Assembly: GCA_016871535.1 (NCBI GenBank)
Contig: VHCZ01000039.1
Coordinates: 1-34,949, forward strand
Direction of reading: 5' to 3'
Length of the DNA: 34,949 nucleotides
Source of the DNA: Verrucomicrobiota bacterium
Lineage (GTDB): Bacteria > Verrucomicrobiota > Verrucomicrobiia > Limisphaerales > SIBE01
Of this stretch, positions 16,346 through 24,874 are shown piece after piece. How positions within the stretch are numbered: the first letter of the stretch is position 1; each line of letters begins with the position of its first letter. Below the pieces are notes generated by a model. It saw nothing but the letters and a program-made list of their open reading frames with translations, was not told where the DNA came from and did not search any database. The position numbers and the translations under genes were made by a program.

Positions 16346-17214
16346 GACCCCCTGGTTCGAGCAAAGAGCGGATCTGGATTCAAAGCGGAGGGAATGATCT
16401 TTCCGCCGTCGAACACATTCTCCAGCCGGCCTTGGCCCCAACGTCGCAGACGGTAAAGCGTGGCGAAGGCGAAGTCCGGCGCCGCTTCGCCCTGGCCGCC
16501 GACCAATTCGCTCCCGCGTCGCACGTTGTCCTGCATCCAGGCCGGCAGGAACAGGTGAAATGGATTGCGCGTCACTTCACCAACGTGAAACGAAGTCCCC
16601 GTGACCATGTCCGCGACGTCCTCCGGGTTTGATTCCACCATGAGGTTCGGCGTCGCCATGGCGCCCCAGAATTCCGTCTCGACCGTGAAGCAACTGAATT
16701 CAGGGGCCAGGCTTCTCAGCGCGTCCATGACAAGCCAGTGAGTGCCGATGTGCGTGCTGTTCCAGTCCTGTTCGTGAGGGAAGAAAACAATTCTTGGGCG
16801 ATTGTCCGAGAGGATTTGCGCGATGGTCCGCACGGAGTCCGCCCAGAAGTCCGGCTCCTGCGAACGAGTTTTCGCGTTCACCTTTTCGAGTCCGTTCGCG
16901 CGAGTCTGGATCAGTCCATACCCCAGGTACTCGCACGCCCCTTGCAGTTCTTTGAAACGCGCGGCTTGCCGTTCCTTGTTGCTCCCTTGAGTCACGGCGA
17001 CGTTGAGGACGCGCATACGCGCCTGGCGGAGCAAGCGGAGCGGCAATCCGCCGATGATGCATTCGTCGTCGGGATGCGGGGAGAAGATCAGCACGGTGGG
17101 AGCATCCGCCGACAACGCCAGGCGGGGAGTGTCGCGGCGACTCCCATGCGGCAGCGATTTCCCTTCCTGCAAGAGCCGGACATAATCAGCCGCGAACCTT
17201 TGATACGGATTCAT
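16342..17214 (-). CDS. PIG-L (LmbE-like) family deacetylase
   Basis: A 290-residue protein. The zinc site motif is SPHPDDECIIGG (H47, D50) with downstream HIGTHWLVMDALR. The phrase VAVTQGSNKERQAARFKELQ and ACEYLG are typical of the family. PIG-L enzymes de-N-acetylate GlcNAc-type sugars or small conjugates; this subgroup's substrate is not known to me. There is no signal peptide, so it is cytoplasmic. Its stop overlaps the downstream acetyltransferase start. A deacetylase paired with an acetyltransferase suggests remodelling of an amino-sugar conjugate, but this is inference. Confidence 0.9.
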   Translation of the reverse strand: MNPYQRFAADYVRLLQEGKSLPHGSRRDTPRLALSADAPTVLIFSPHPDDECIIGGLPLRLLRQARMRVLNVAVTQGSNKERQAARFKELQGACEYLGYGLIQTRANGLEKVNAKTRSQEPDFWADSVRTIAQILSDNRPRIVFFPHEQDWNSTHIGTHWLVMDALRSLAPEFSCFTVETEFWGAMATPNLMVESNPEDVADMVTGTSFHVGEVTRNPFHLFLPAWMQDNVRRGSELVGGQGEAAPDFAFATLYRLRRWGQGRLENVFDGGKIIPSALNPDPLFARTRGS

Positions 17215-17342
17215 AGGAAGCTTGTATTTTTCTTTTCCGGCATTCTGAGCGGTGACGGCTCAAGCCGGGATTGACCTGGGTCAGAGGAATTGTGGCGGCG
17301 TCGATCGCAGGCCGTGTCTGAATGCGGGTTTCTCGATCGAAC

Positions 17343-18752
17343 TCATAGTCCCTGGAACAAACCAGGCAAGCTCGCCGCCGCGATTGCCTGGCCGTGGCGT
17401 TTCTCTTTCTCGTCCGGCGAATGGAGCGTGATCTTCTCGGACAACTCCGGCGCCTCGGAACTCAGAACTTCCCGGGCACCGGCTGTAATCACATCGCCTC
17501 CAACCCCGGAAGTCACCCGTCCCAGAATGAGCACGTGGTGGAAGTCGTAGAACTCGGTGTAATGCAAAATCGCGTACCCGAGATAAGCGGCGATGGTTTG
17601 AAAAATCTTCGTCGCGCGATCGTCGCCGCCCCGCATCAATTCCTGAACGTGCTTAAGCTTTTCCGGCAGGGGAAGCGCCCAATCCATCTCGATGCCGGCG
17701 GCGGGCAGCAATCGCCCTACGCATTGCTGGGAAAAGTATTGGACGCCACAACCCGCGTCGCCGGACCATTCATCGACCGCAGCGTGAGGGTTGTAATCGA
17801 CCGGAGCGAACGCCAGTTCATTCAGCCAGGTGGTGATATTGCCGCTCGGATTGACGTAACCACCCGCCATGCTCGTGCCCATCGCAATGCCGAGCACACC
17901 GTTCTTTTCCAGCGCCATCGAACCCGCCAGCGCCGTCACTTCGCCGTCGTTGGCGACCTCGAACGGAATCCCGCCCCACGCTTTCCTCATCTCCAGAAAC
18001 AGGTCCTTCACCCTGGAATTGAAAAGAGCCAAAGGCACTCCTCGGAAAAGCGACGCGACTTTGATCCGGTTGTTCACGATCACCCCCGCCGAACTGCCGC
18101 CAATCGCATCGACTCTGGGCAAATGCCGCGCCGCCAGTTTGAGCGACTCCATGATTTGATCGAAGTGCCACTGTGGGTCGGCCTGCGGAACCGGATTCCA
18201 GATGGTTTCCTCGCTGAAGACGCATTGGCCGTCGATCACCGCCGCAACCTTGCGATCACTGCCGCCCAGGTCAAACCCGATGCGGCAGCCTTTCAAATAC
18301 CGGCCCAAAGGTTTGCTGGTGGACCGGGCGGGCGGAAGTTGTGGCGTGTGCACAATCTCAAAAGGGCGCTCATAGACGCGCTCGCCCATGATACTCGCAT
18401 CGAAGCGACCGGTCGGCGTTTCGGCGTAATGTTTGCGGAGTTGTTCGGCCAGGAGCTTCGGGCCGTCGAAATGGATGCGAAATCCGCCGCGCGACCAGAG
18501 AAGGAATTTCACCAGACGTTCAAGGTGAGTGAAATTCGCGCTCGCGCCTGGGTCATGCTCCGGAAGAATGCTGGTCGAATGATGGAAGATCGAACCGTCG
18601 GTTTGCTCCACCGCGAGAGAGACGCGGATCGGACTCTTGGAAGCGCTGGCCTGGGCCGCGAACGCTCGGTTCCAGAGGAACGCAGGTCGAAAGTCCGGAT
18701 CCAGGGTTGGGATTACTTGCGGGCGAACCAGGAGCGCACGGTCACTTGCCAT
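17343..18752 (-). CDS. ROK-family-like sugar kinase with N-terminal extension
   Basis: A 469-residue protein. From about residue 155 it has the ROK/ASKHA core: CRIGFDLGGSDRKVAAVIDG (phosphate loop DLGG), DAIGGSSAGVIVNNR, FEVANDGEVTALAG, and VLGIAMGTSMAGGYV (the second phosphate motif). The canonical ROK zinc motif CxCGxxGCxE is not evident; DEWSGDAGCGVQYFSQQC stands in that region. The first ~150 residues (hydrophilic, with FTHLERLVKFLLWSRGGF) are extra, since ROK kinases are ~300 residues. I use ATG 18752; the frame extends 12 codons further. It may phosphorylate a sugar or act as a regulator without catalysis. No DNA-binding helix-turn-helix is apparent. Confidence 0.75.
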   Translation of the reverse strand: MASDRALLVRPQVIPTLDPDFRPAFLWNRAFAAQASASKSPIRVSLAVEQTDGSIFHHSTSILPEHDPGASANFTHLERLVKFLLWSRGGFRIHFDGPKLLAEQLRKHYAETPTGRFDASIMGERVYERPFEIVHTPQLPPARSTSKPLGRYLKGCRIGFDLGGSDRKVAAVIDGQCVFSEETIWNPVPQADPQWHFDQIMESLKLAARHLPRVDAIGGSSAGVIVNNRIKVASLFRGVPLALFNSRVKDLFLEMRKAWGGIPFEVANDGEVTALAGSMALEKNGVLGIAMGTSMAGGYVNPSGNITTWLNELAFAPVDYNPHAAVDEWSGDAGCGVQYFSQQCVGRLLPAAGIEMDWALPLPEKLKHVQELMRGGDDRATKIFQTIAAYLGYAILHYTEFYDFHHVLILGRVTSGVGGDVITAGAREVLSSEAPELSEKITLHSPDEKEKRHGQAIAAASLPGLFQGL

Positions 18753-18812
18753 GGCGCTTCTATACCATGCGGGCCGCGACGCCAGCAAGGGGCAGCTAAT
18801 GGGCGCTGCTTA

Positions 18813-18945
18813 GTAGCGCAGACTTGCAGTCTGCCGCATCGCCGATTTGCAGTCGGCAGCGCGCCGACGAGTCCGAGGCACCGGAACTTGCCGCCACGCC
18901 GCAGAATGCAATTCTGCGATACAGCAGGTTGCAAATCTGCGCTAC
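18813..18945. repeat. Four-hairpin repeat, family B copy 1
   Basis: A 133-base palindromic element between GTAGCGCAG and CTGCGCTAC. It contains four 17-base hairpins with 7-base stems and 3-base loops at 18818-18834, 18841-18857, 18901-18917 and 18924-18940. The loops are TGC in the left pair and GCA in the right pair. Stems 2 and 4 contain a G-T wobble. A second copy is at 28001-28134. It lies between the ROK-like gene and the glycoside hydrolase. Confidence 0.9.
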
Positions 18946-18969
18946 AAGGCGAGAACTCTGTCTCGCCCG

Positions 18970-20919
18970 TCAATCCTTCAAAACGAATTTCCCTTTCCAA
19001 TCGACTCGATAGCCCTGGCAATGGGTCAGGAGCGTGGACGCAAGCTCGACGGAATCTCCCGCCTCGAATCCGTCTTTCCCGAACCATTTCGCCGGCAATT
19101 CGACGGCGGCGATATTGCGCACGTCAAGGTTCACGCCGGAGAGATTGACGATGCGCACGCCGCGCTCGTTGATGATCGGTTCGACACCCGCGCCGATCCG
19201 GGCCCGGATGGTTTTTCGAGACCGCCCCGCGGTGATCGACCATTCGGCGCGATCGTTCTTCGGCACGGTTTTGCTTCGGTAAAAGGCGTCCTCGACAATG
19301 TCGTGCGAATAGAGCCCGAGATAAATCGCCTGTTTGCTCCAGCACACGTAAAGATCGGCCAAGGGGAATTCTGAAGCGGGTTTGACAAAGCCGCGCTCGC
19401 GATCCCAGTGCTGCAACGCGAGCGTTGGCTGGAGCGGCTCGAAAGGACTCGGAGGCGCAGGCGGCACGCCTTGCGAAGCGTCGGAACGTGTCCGGGCAGG
19501 CAGGCTCCTTAAGGCGATCGGATCAATCCCGTCCGCCGCGGAGGTGAGTTCTTCGTAAGGCTGGTCGTGAATATCGACCAGGCCGAAGTTGAAGTTCTCG
19601 CCGTCGCCGCGGCCATGCGTTGGCTCGTCAAAGTATTGGAACCAGTCCGCGCCGATCACGTAAGGGATCCTGAGCAAGGCCTGGAGCGTGCGCTGAAAAC
19701 CCGCGGCGCGTTCCTTCTGCGTGGCGACAACCGGGAAAACGCCGTGATTATTCTTGTTGCCGGTCCGGTTTTCCATGGCGGCCATGTAAAATTCGCTGAT
19801 GAGAATCGGCTTGCGGGTCAGGGCGTGGAGGGTTTCCAGATAAAACCGAGCGAAAGTGCCGTCGCTCCAACTGGCGTTCAGGTTGCTGGAAATAGCATCC
19901 ACGTACGGCGCTGCCGCGCGGGCCACTTCGGGATAGTAGAAAGATTGGTAGCGTTCTCCCAGAATCAGCGCGCGTTGGTCGTATTTGCGAATGATCTCGT
20001 GGACCAGCGCATAGTAACGCTCGGCCAGCAAACCGAGGAACTGGCGCATCGTCCGGATGCCTTTGCCTCCCGGACGGAGGTAGAGCATGCCGCGCTGTTC
20101 CAGTTCCAACCAACGGTTCGCGCCTTCCGGCTCGAAGTCTTTCAGTAATTCAGACCACCGGTTGCGATACGTCTGGCGCAGGAAATCCAGGAGCCGGCGG
20201 CGTTGGCCGCTTGTGGGCGCTTGCTCGAGCGTCATCTTGAACAGCGTGGCGTTCCACCAACCCATTTCGTTGTCGCTGTAGTATCCGAAAAGCCGCGGAT
20301 CATCGCGCAACGCCAGGATTTGCTCCCGCGCCACCTCGTCCATGCGGTCGGTGATTTTCGGGTCCCACATGTCCCACCACGGAGCGCCCGCCGTCGATCC
20401 GATGTGCAGCACGGGCGCGAACATGACATCCGGGTCGCGGCATTGCTTGAGCGCATCGAAGTCGCTCCAGCCGCCAATGGTGTTGAAGCCCCAGGATTTG
20501 AGCCGCTTCAGCGTGGCTTCGGCCCACTGGTTGGAGTCGGCGTAGTGTTGCCACGCCGCGTAGCCGGGATTATCGGGATCGAAATCCTTGCGAGTGGCTC
20601 CCATGCCGACGCAGCACACGCCGAGCGGGAACGTGCGGGAACCGTCCGGTTTGATCAGCCAAAAGACTCCGTTTTGCCTTTGAATGGAAAAGGAGCGACC
20701 GGACAGGAGATTTTCCGGCAGAATCTGCGGATTCCCCGAGGAAACGCTGGCCGCCGCCGGATCGTCATGCGTCCTGGCCGGTGACATGACCGGGACATAC
20801 GAAAGAATGAGCGCAACGGACAGAACGGGTGAGATCCAGGAGAGCCAGCATCTCTGAGCCGGATGGACCGGACCGTGAACTGGATTAGCCGCTGGCATCG
20901 ACGAACGAGCGTTGTCCAT
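18970..20919 (-). CDS. Secreted or anchored glycoside hydrolase (clan-A-like barrel) with CBM9-like C-terminus
   Basis: A 649-residue protein. A hydrophobic span at residues ~28-46 acts as signal peptide or anchor. Residues ~75-465 look like a TIM-barrel hydrolase: GRSFSIQRQNGVFWLIKPDG, LGVCCVGMG, LKSWGFNTIGGWSDFDAL, and GYYSDNEMGWWN with likely acid/base E218. Then comes LILGERYQSFYYPEVARAAA and ILISEFYMAAMENRTG with likely nucleophile E376, and IGADWFQYFDEPTHGRGDGE. This pattern resembles agarase/GH42/GH86-type clan A enzymes. Residues ~490-645 (LYVCWSKQAIYLGLYSHDIV) resemble a CBM9-like sugar-binding module. The substrate, perhaps a galactan or agar-like polymer, is inference. Confidence 0.82.
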   Translation of the reverse strand: MDNARSSMPAANPVHGPVHPAQRCWLSWISPVLSVALILSYVPVMSPARTHDDPAAASVSSGNPQILPENLLSGRSFSIQRQNGVFWLIKPDGSRTFPLGVCCVGMGATRKDFDPDNPGYAAWQHYADSNQWAEATLKRLKSWGFNTIGGWSDFDALKQCRDPDVMFAPVLHIGSTAGAPWWDMWDPKITDRMDEVAREQILALRDDPRLFGYYSDNEMGWWNATLFKMTLEQAPTSGQRRRLLDFLRQTYRNRWSELLKDFEPEGANRWLELEQRGMLYLRPGGKGIRTMRQFLGLLAERYYALVHEIIRKYDQRALILGERYQSFYYPEVARAAAPYVDAISSNLNASWSDGTFARFYLETLHALTRKPILISEFYMAAMENRTGNKNNHGVFPVVATQKERAAGFQRTLQALLRIPYVIGADWFQYFDEPTHGRGDGENFNFGLVDIHDQPYEELTSAADGIDPIALRSLPARTRSDASQGVPPAPPSPFEPLQPTLALQHWDRERGFVKPASEFPLADLYVCWSKQAIYLGLYSHDIVEDAFYRSKTVPKNDRAEWSITAGRSRKTIRARIGAGVEPIINERGVRIVNLSGVNLDVRNIAAVELPAKWFGKDGFEAGDSVELASTLLTHCQGYRVDWKGKFVLKD

Positions 20920-21056
20920 AGAATCAATATTCCTCAGGACAAAGCAATCTTTGTTCGCGTAAACGCAGCCCAGTCTTGGGTGCAGCGACGACGACAGGTG
21001 TCGCTCAGTAATTTTGGGATTACCATTCAGTCGGAATTCGCCTAAGCATTCCCGTC

Positions 21057-22595
21057 ATGAAATGTCGCGTACTCCAAACCGCCGTCGCTTCGTTTCGCAT
21101 AACTCTCCTGGCCTTGCTGGCACGAGAGTCCGCCGCCGCAGATTCAGCTCTCGGAAGTACGTCGATCGTCCGTTCGGTGGACCTGAACGTGAACGAGGCG
21201 CAGGAAATCCAGATCGCTGATGGGACCAAGGCCCAGATCAAACTCCTCCGCCTGGACGAAGCCCGCGACGCCTTTCGCAATGCCGTCCGCCAGGCGCGCG
21301 TCACCGTCGAACTCAACGGGCAATCCCTGGTGTTAACTTCGGCAACGTACAACCTGCCGGTAACGTTCGCGGGCGTCCAAATCGATTGTCCGATCACCAA
21401 AGGTTACGTCGGGAACAGCAGCCAGGGCAACGCGTGGGGATTGGTCAAGGACGCGCGGCTGCGGCTTTGGCCGGCGGGTTCGCCCTGGATTGAGCCGGGC
21501 ACATTTGCTTATCCGCTCAAGCAACGCTGGTTTGCCAGCAACACACAAATGGCCAACGAGCCCACGTTCGTCGATGGCGGCGAGGCCCCCGGCGCCAAGA
21601 ACGTCTATTACCACTACGGACTCGATTTTGGCGGAGCGGAAGGATTGATCGACGTCGTGGCGGCGACGCATGGGAGAGTGATTTCTTCCGGCAAAGAGAT
21701 TCTGCCTGGCTACGAGGACAGCCCGGCGAAACCGCGCTACGACGTTGTCTATCTGCTCGACGAACGCGGCTGGTACTATCGCTACAGCCATCTCTACTCC
21801 ATCGATCCCGCCGTCCGGCCCGGATCCCAGATCGCCATCGGCCAAAAGATCGGCGTGCTGGGCAAGGAAGGTGGCAGCGGCGGTTGGTCGCATCTCCATT
21901 TCGACATCACGAGCCGCCAACCGTCCGGTCTTTGGGGAATCCAGGAGGGTTACGCCTTTGTTTGGGAGGCGTACCAGCGACAATACGCGCCGAGAATCAT
22001 TGCTGTGGCGCGGCCGCATCACTTCGTGGGCGTGGGCCAGAAAGTCCTTCTCGACGGTTCAAAATCCTGGAGCGCTTCAGGCCGAATCGCTCGGCATGAC
22101 TGGACTTTCTCCGACGGAATGACTGCCCGCGGTTCCACCGTCGAGCGCACGTACTCCCGGCCAGGTTTCTACAGTGAAATTCTGAAAGTCACCGACGCAC
22201 GCGGCGAAGTGGGCTGCGATTTCGCGTACGTCGATGTCATTGACCCGGCTGGGCCCGACCAATTGCCTCCGAGCATTCACGCCGTCTATGCTCCGACGTT
22301 CGGCATCCGGCCGGGCGACCCCGTGACGTTCAAGGTGCGAACATTCAAAACGACCTTCGGCCACGAAACGTGGGACTTCGGCGATGGCACCGCAAAAGTC
22401 ACGGCCAAATCGGACGGCAACGTCCAGAGCCTGGCCAAGGACGGCTACGCCGTGACGGAACATCGGTTCGCGAAACCGGGTCATTACCTCGTGAGCGTCG
22501 AGCGAACGAACGAACGCGGCCACAAAGCCACCGCTCGCCTGCACGTGACTGTTGAGGCCGAAGACAAAGGAGCGGCGAAACAGGGCAACGGCTGA
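21057..22595 (+). CDS. Secreted M23 family metallopeptidase with PKD-like region
   Basis: A 512-residue protein with a signal peptide (residues ~1-28). Residues ~150-300 are an M23 (lysostaphin-like) domain: YYHYGLDFGG gives zinc ligands H186 and D190, GWYYRYSHLYSIDP has the conserved His 245, PGSQIAIGQKIGVLGKEGG is typical, and GWSHLHFDI gives H279 and H281. M23 enzymes cut peptide bridges in peptidoglycan. Residues ~310-400 resemble a PKD domain (VLLDGSKSWSASGRIARHDW then TFSDG), and a second such segment follows (ETWDFGDGTA, HRFAKPGHYLVSVER). All metal ligands are present. It is divergent from the glycoside hydrolase. Confidence 0.9.
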   Translation: MKCRVLQTAVASFRITLLALLARESAAADSALGSTSIVRSVDLNVNEAQEIQIADGTKAQIKLLRLDEARDAFRNAVRQARVTVELNGQSLVLTSATYNLPVTFAGVQIDCPITKGYVGNSSQGNAWGLVKDARLRLWPAGSPWIEPGTFAYPLKQRWFASNTQMANEPTFVDGGEAPGAKNVYYHYGLDFGGAEGLIDVVAATHGRVISSGKEILPGYEDSPAKPRYDVVYLLDERGWYYRYSHLYSIDPAVRPGSQIAIGQKIGVLGKEGGSGGWSHLHFDITSRQPSGLWGIQEGYAFVWEAYQRQYAPRIIAVARPHHFVGVGQKVLLDGSKSWSASGRIARHDWTFSDGMTARGSTVERTYSRPGFYSEILKVTDARGEVGCDFAYVDVIDPAGPDQLPPSIHAVYAPTFGIRPGDPVTFKVRTFKTTFGHETWDFGDGTAKVTAKSDGNVQSLAKDGYAVTEHRFAKPGHYLVSVERTNERGHKATARLHVTVEAEDKGAAKQGNG

Positions 22596-22649
22596 ATCGG
22601 GGGAAATTGCGTGATCTGAACCCGGCTTGCTGGTCAAACTAACGCCAGC

Positions 22650-24359
22650 ATGACGTTTCTGCCCATCGTCGATCGGGAATTGCGGGTTTTGGCCCGCCGG
22701 CGAGAAACCTATTCCATTCGCGTCCGCATCGCGCTCGCCGCGGCCATCGGCGGAATCGGCGCCATGGTGGCCTACAATTACTTTGGCGGCGCGTGGACAG
22801 GTTTTTCCATGTTTCAAGGGCTGACGGAGATTCTATTCGCGCTCTGCATGTTCGGCGGCGCTCACGTCGCGCATGATTGTTTGAGCGAAGAAAAGCGCGA
22901 GGGAACGCTGGGCTTACTATTCCTCACGAACCTGACCGGCCTTGACGTGGTTCTCGGAAAACTCGTTTCGCGATCCATCGGTGTGGTGTGCGCATTCCTG
23001 GTCGGCATCCCGGTGCTGGTCCTGTTGATTCCTTTGGGTAAGGCGCAGCCTTCCGCAGTCGCGCGAGTGTCGCTGGCCCTGGCGAATACGCTTTTCTTCT
23101 CGTTGAGCGTGGCTTTGTTGGTCTCCTCTCTTAGCCGGAAGCAAAGCCGCGCCAGGACCGGCGCACTGATCGTGATTTTGTGGTCGTGGTTCATCATGCC
23201 GGAAGCCGCGCAATGGCTGATTAGAAAAGGGTTCCCCGAAGTCTTTTACCTGCCGTTGCAGTATCTGAGTCCCAAAACCACCTTTCTGCGGGCGGGGATT
23301 CCGCCCTTGGGACCCCTGGGGAATTCATTTTGGATGTCGCTTCTTTGGACCCACGCGCTGTCGTGGGGATTGGTGGTCCTTGCCGGAATGATCTTGAGCC
23401 GCGTGTGGCAGGACAAAGCGAGCGGACCCGCCGGCGCCAGTTGGCGCGAACGATTCCAGCAATGGTGCTACGGGAACGCAGAAGTCCGGAGCGCGCTCCG
23501 AAAGCGGTTGTTGAGTCGGAACCCAATCCTCTGGCTCATGGCGCGCGACCGCTTGAAGCGGCTGTGGTTCTGGCTTTTCCTGGCTGTCGTCGCCGGGTTC
23601 GGCGTGAGTGTGGTGACCGCGAATCCGATTGTGCTGATTACCCCTGGTTTCGTTTCGACGCTCATCATTTGCGCCTCGCTAGTGGTCAAGCTGTGGATCG
23701 GTTCGGAAGCCAGCCGGGGGTTCGCCGAGGAAAAATGGGCCGGGACTCTGGAGTGGCTGCTTTGCACACCGCTCAGCGCGCGCGAGATTCTCCGAGGGCA
23801 ATGGCTCGCGTTGCGCTGGCAATTCCTCGGGCCGCTTTGTTTCCTGCTGGCGGCGCAAATCGGCGTCGCGGTGTTTGGCTTGCACACGGGTGAGTTCAGG
23901 CAGGACGCGGACAGAATTCTCTGGATCTGGGGATGCCTCGGCTATGTTGGGACCTGGGCACTGGATCTGTGGGCGCTCGGCTGGACCGGCATGTGGTCGG
24001 GGATGTCTGCGAAGAATCCGCGCGTCGCGCGCGGAGGCGCGGCGGTCCGCATCGTGGTCATTCCGGGATTGGTTTTCTATGCTGCTATGGTCTCGCAAGC
24101 GCTCTGGACCGCGTTCGGAACGAACAACAATGGGCCGTCGCTGGCCTTGAACATGATTCTATGGTGCGGGCTGGGCATTGCGAATTCGCTCTTCTGGGGA
24201 CTCTGGTCGCGGCGGCGATTGTATAAGAGGATGCGAGCGGCGGCGGCGGAACGATTTTCCACTGAAGATTCCGAGCGGCGCCGTTGGACCTTGCGGTTTC
24301 TGAAGAAGGAAGCCGCGCCACTTCCCGCGATGCTGCGCGAGCGGGGCCTCCGTGGCTGA
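22650..24359 (+). CDS. ABC-2 type transporter permease
   Basis: A 569-residue membrane protein. It opens with PIVDRELRVLARRRETYSIR, typical of ABC-2 permeases that start with a cytoplasmic helix. Then come about a dozen hydrophobic spans, including IALAAAIGGIGAMVAYNYFG, ILFALCMFGGAHVAHDCLSE, SIGVVCAFLVGIPVLVLLIP and WFWLFLAVVAGFGVSVV. The loops carry EEKREGTLGLLFLTNLTGLD and a second equivalent, EEKWAGTLEWLLCTPLSARE. This duplication indicates two fused permease halves. No ATPase gene is adjacent, which is unusual. It lies 54 bases downstream of the M23 peptidase and may be co-transcribed. Confidence 0.88.
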   Translation: MTFLPIVDRELRVLARRRETYSIRVRIALAAAIGGIGAMVAYNYFGGAWTGFSMFQGLTEILFALCMFGGAHVAHDCLSEEKREGTLGLLFLTNLTGLDVVLGKLVSRSIGVVCAFLVGIPVLVLLIPLGKAQPSAVARVSLALANTLFFSLSVALLVSSLSRKQSRARTGALIVILWSWFIMPEAAQWLIRKGFPEVFYLPLQYLSPKTTFLRAGIPPLGPLGNSFWMSLLWTHALSWGLVVLAGMILSRVWQDKASGPAGASWRERFQQWCYGNAEVRSALRKRLLSRNPILWLMARDRLKRLWFWLFLAVVAGFGVSVVTANPIVLITPGFVSTLIICASLVVKLWIGSEASRGFAEEKWAGTLEWLLCTPLSAREILRGQWLALRWQFLGPLCFLLAAQIGVAVFGLHTGEFRQDADRILWIWGCLGYVGTWALDLWALGWTGMWSGMSAKNPRVARGGAAVRIVVIPGLVFYAAMVSQALWTAFGTNNNGPSLALNMILWCGLGIANSLFWGLWSRRRLYKRMRAAAAERFSTEDSERRRWTLRFLKKEAAPLPAMLRERGLRG

Positions 24360-24382
24360 GGTCGGGAAATGCAGCAGTTCTG

Positions 24383-24491
24383 CCCATGCACCTGGTAGGG
24401 CGAATCCGTCCCGGCGAGCCGCTCGGCGTGCGTGGAACACGCGCAGACCGGCTCGCTGGGGACAGGCTCGCCCTACCGTCAGGTTCATGGG
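24383..24491. repeat. 109-bp palindromic repeat, family A copy 2
   Basis: The same layout as at 1844: CCCATGCACCTGGTAGGGCG at the left, then a variable centre, then CTCGCCCTACCGTCAGGTTC ending in ATGGG. It lies 23 bases after the permease stop, in the convergent gap before rhaA. Confidence 0.9.
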
Positions 24492-24754
24492 CGGAATCGC
24501 TCAGGTAATGGCTGATTGCTCGCGAGTGATTTCACGCAACCGTAAATCGGGGTGCCTCGACCCAGGCGCTGCGAGAGCATGGCGAAGGTGTGGCAGCGGG
24601 TTTTGATGTTTGTAAGTCCACGCCAAACCGAAGCCCGCCCGCCACACCTTTTCTTTTTCCACCCACAGCGCGCTTGCCAATGTGTAGAGCCATGGAGAGG
24701 TGGAGTGGTGTGGGATCATGGGAAGCTTCCTTGGTCTGATGACCATGCTCACGC
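24492..24754. other. Intergenic spacer between two family A repeats, no gene supported
   Basis: This 263-base stretch separates repeat copies 2 and 3 in the convergent gap between the permease and rhaA. Open frames exist on both strands (for example 24501-24686 minus), but none has a start site, protein-like composition or a recognisable domain. It could be a decayed segment or the inside of a larger composite of the two flanking repeats. Confidence 0.5.
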
Positions 24755-24863
24755 CCCATGAACCAGGTAGGGCGAGTCCGTCCCGGCGAGCCGCTCGACG
24801 TGCCTGGACCACGTCCGACTCGGCTCGCTGGGGACAGGCTCGCCCTACCGTCAGGTTCAGGGG
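24755..24863. repeat. 109-bp palindromic repeat, family A copy 3
   Basis: CCCATGAACCAGGTAGGGCG through GGTTCAGGGG. The 12-mer TCCTTGGTCTGA stands just upstream (24728-24739), as it does before copy 4, suggesting the mobile unit is longer than the palindrome. The right end abuts the 3' end of rhaA. Confidence 0.9.
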
Positions 24864-24874
24864 AAGCTTTCTGG

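Noticed and set aside
18813-18945. CRISPR-like reading of the evenly sized hairpins
   Set aside because: The hairpins differ in sequence, are not separated by unique spacers, and no cas gene is present; they form a palindromic element.
17394-19148. 584-codon plus-strand frame
   Set aside because: Antisense to the ROK-like gene and repeat DNA; no protein-like pattern.
24501-24759. Possible small minus-strand protein between two family A repeats
   Set aside because: No start site, no recognisable domain, and both ends run into repeats.
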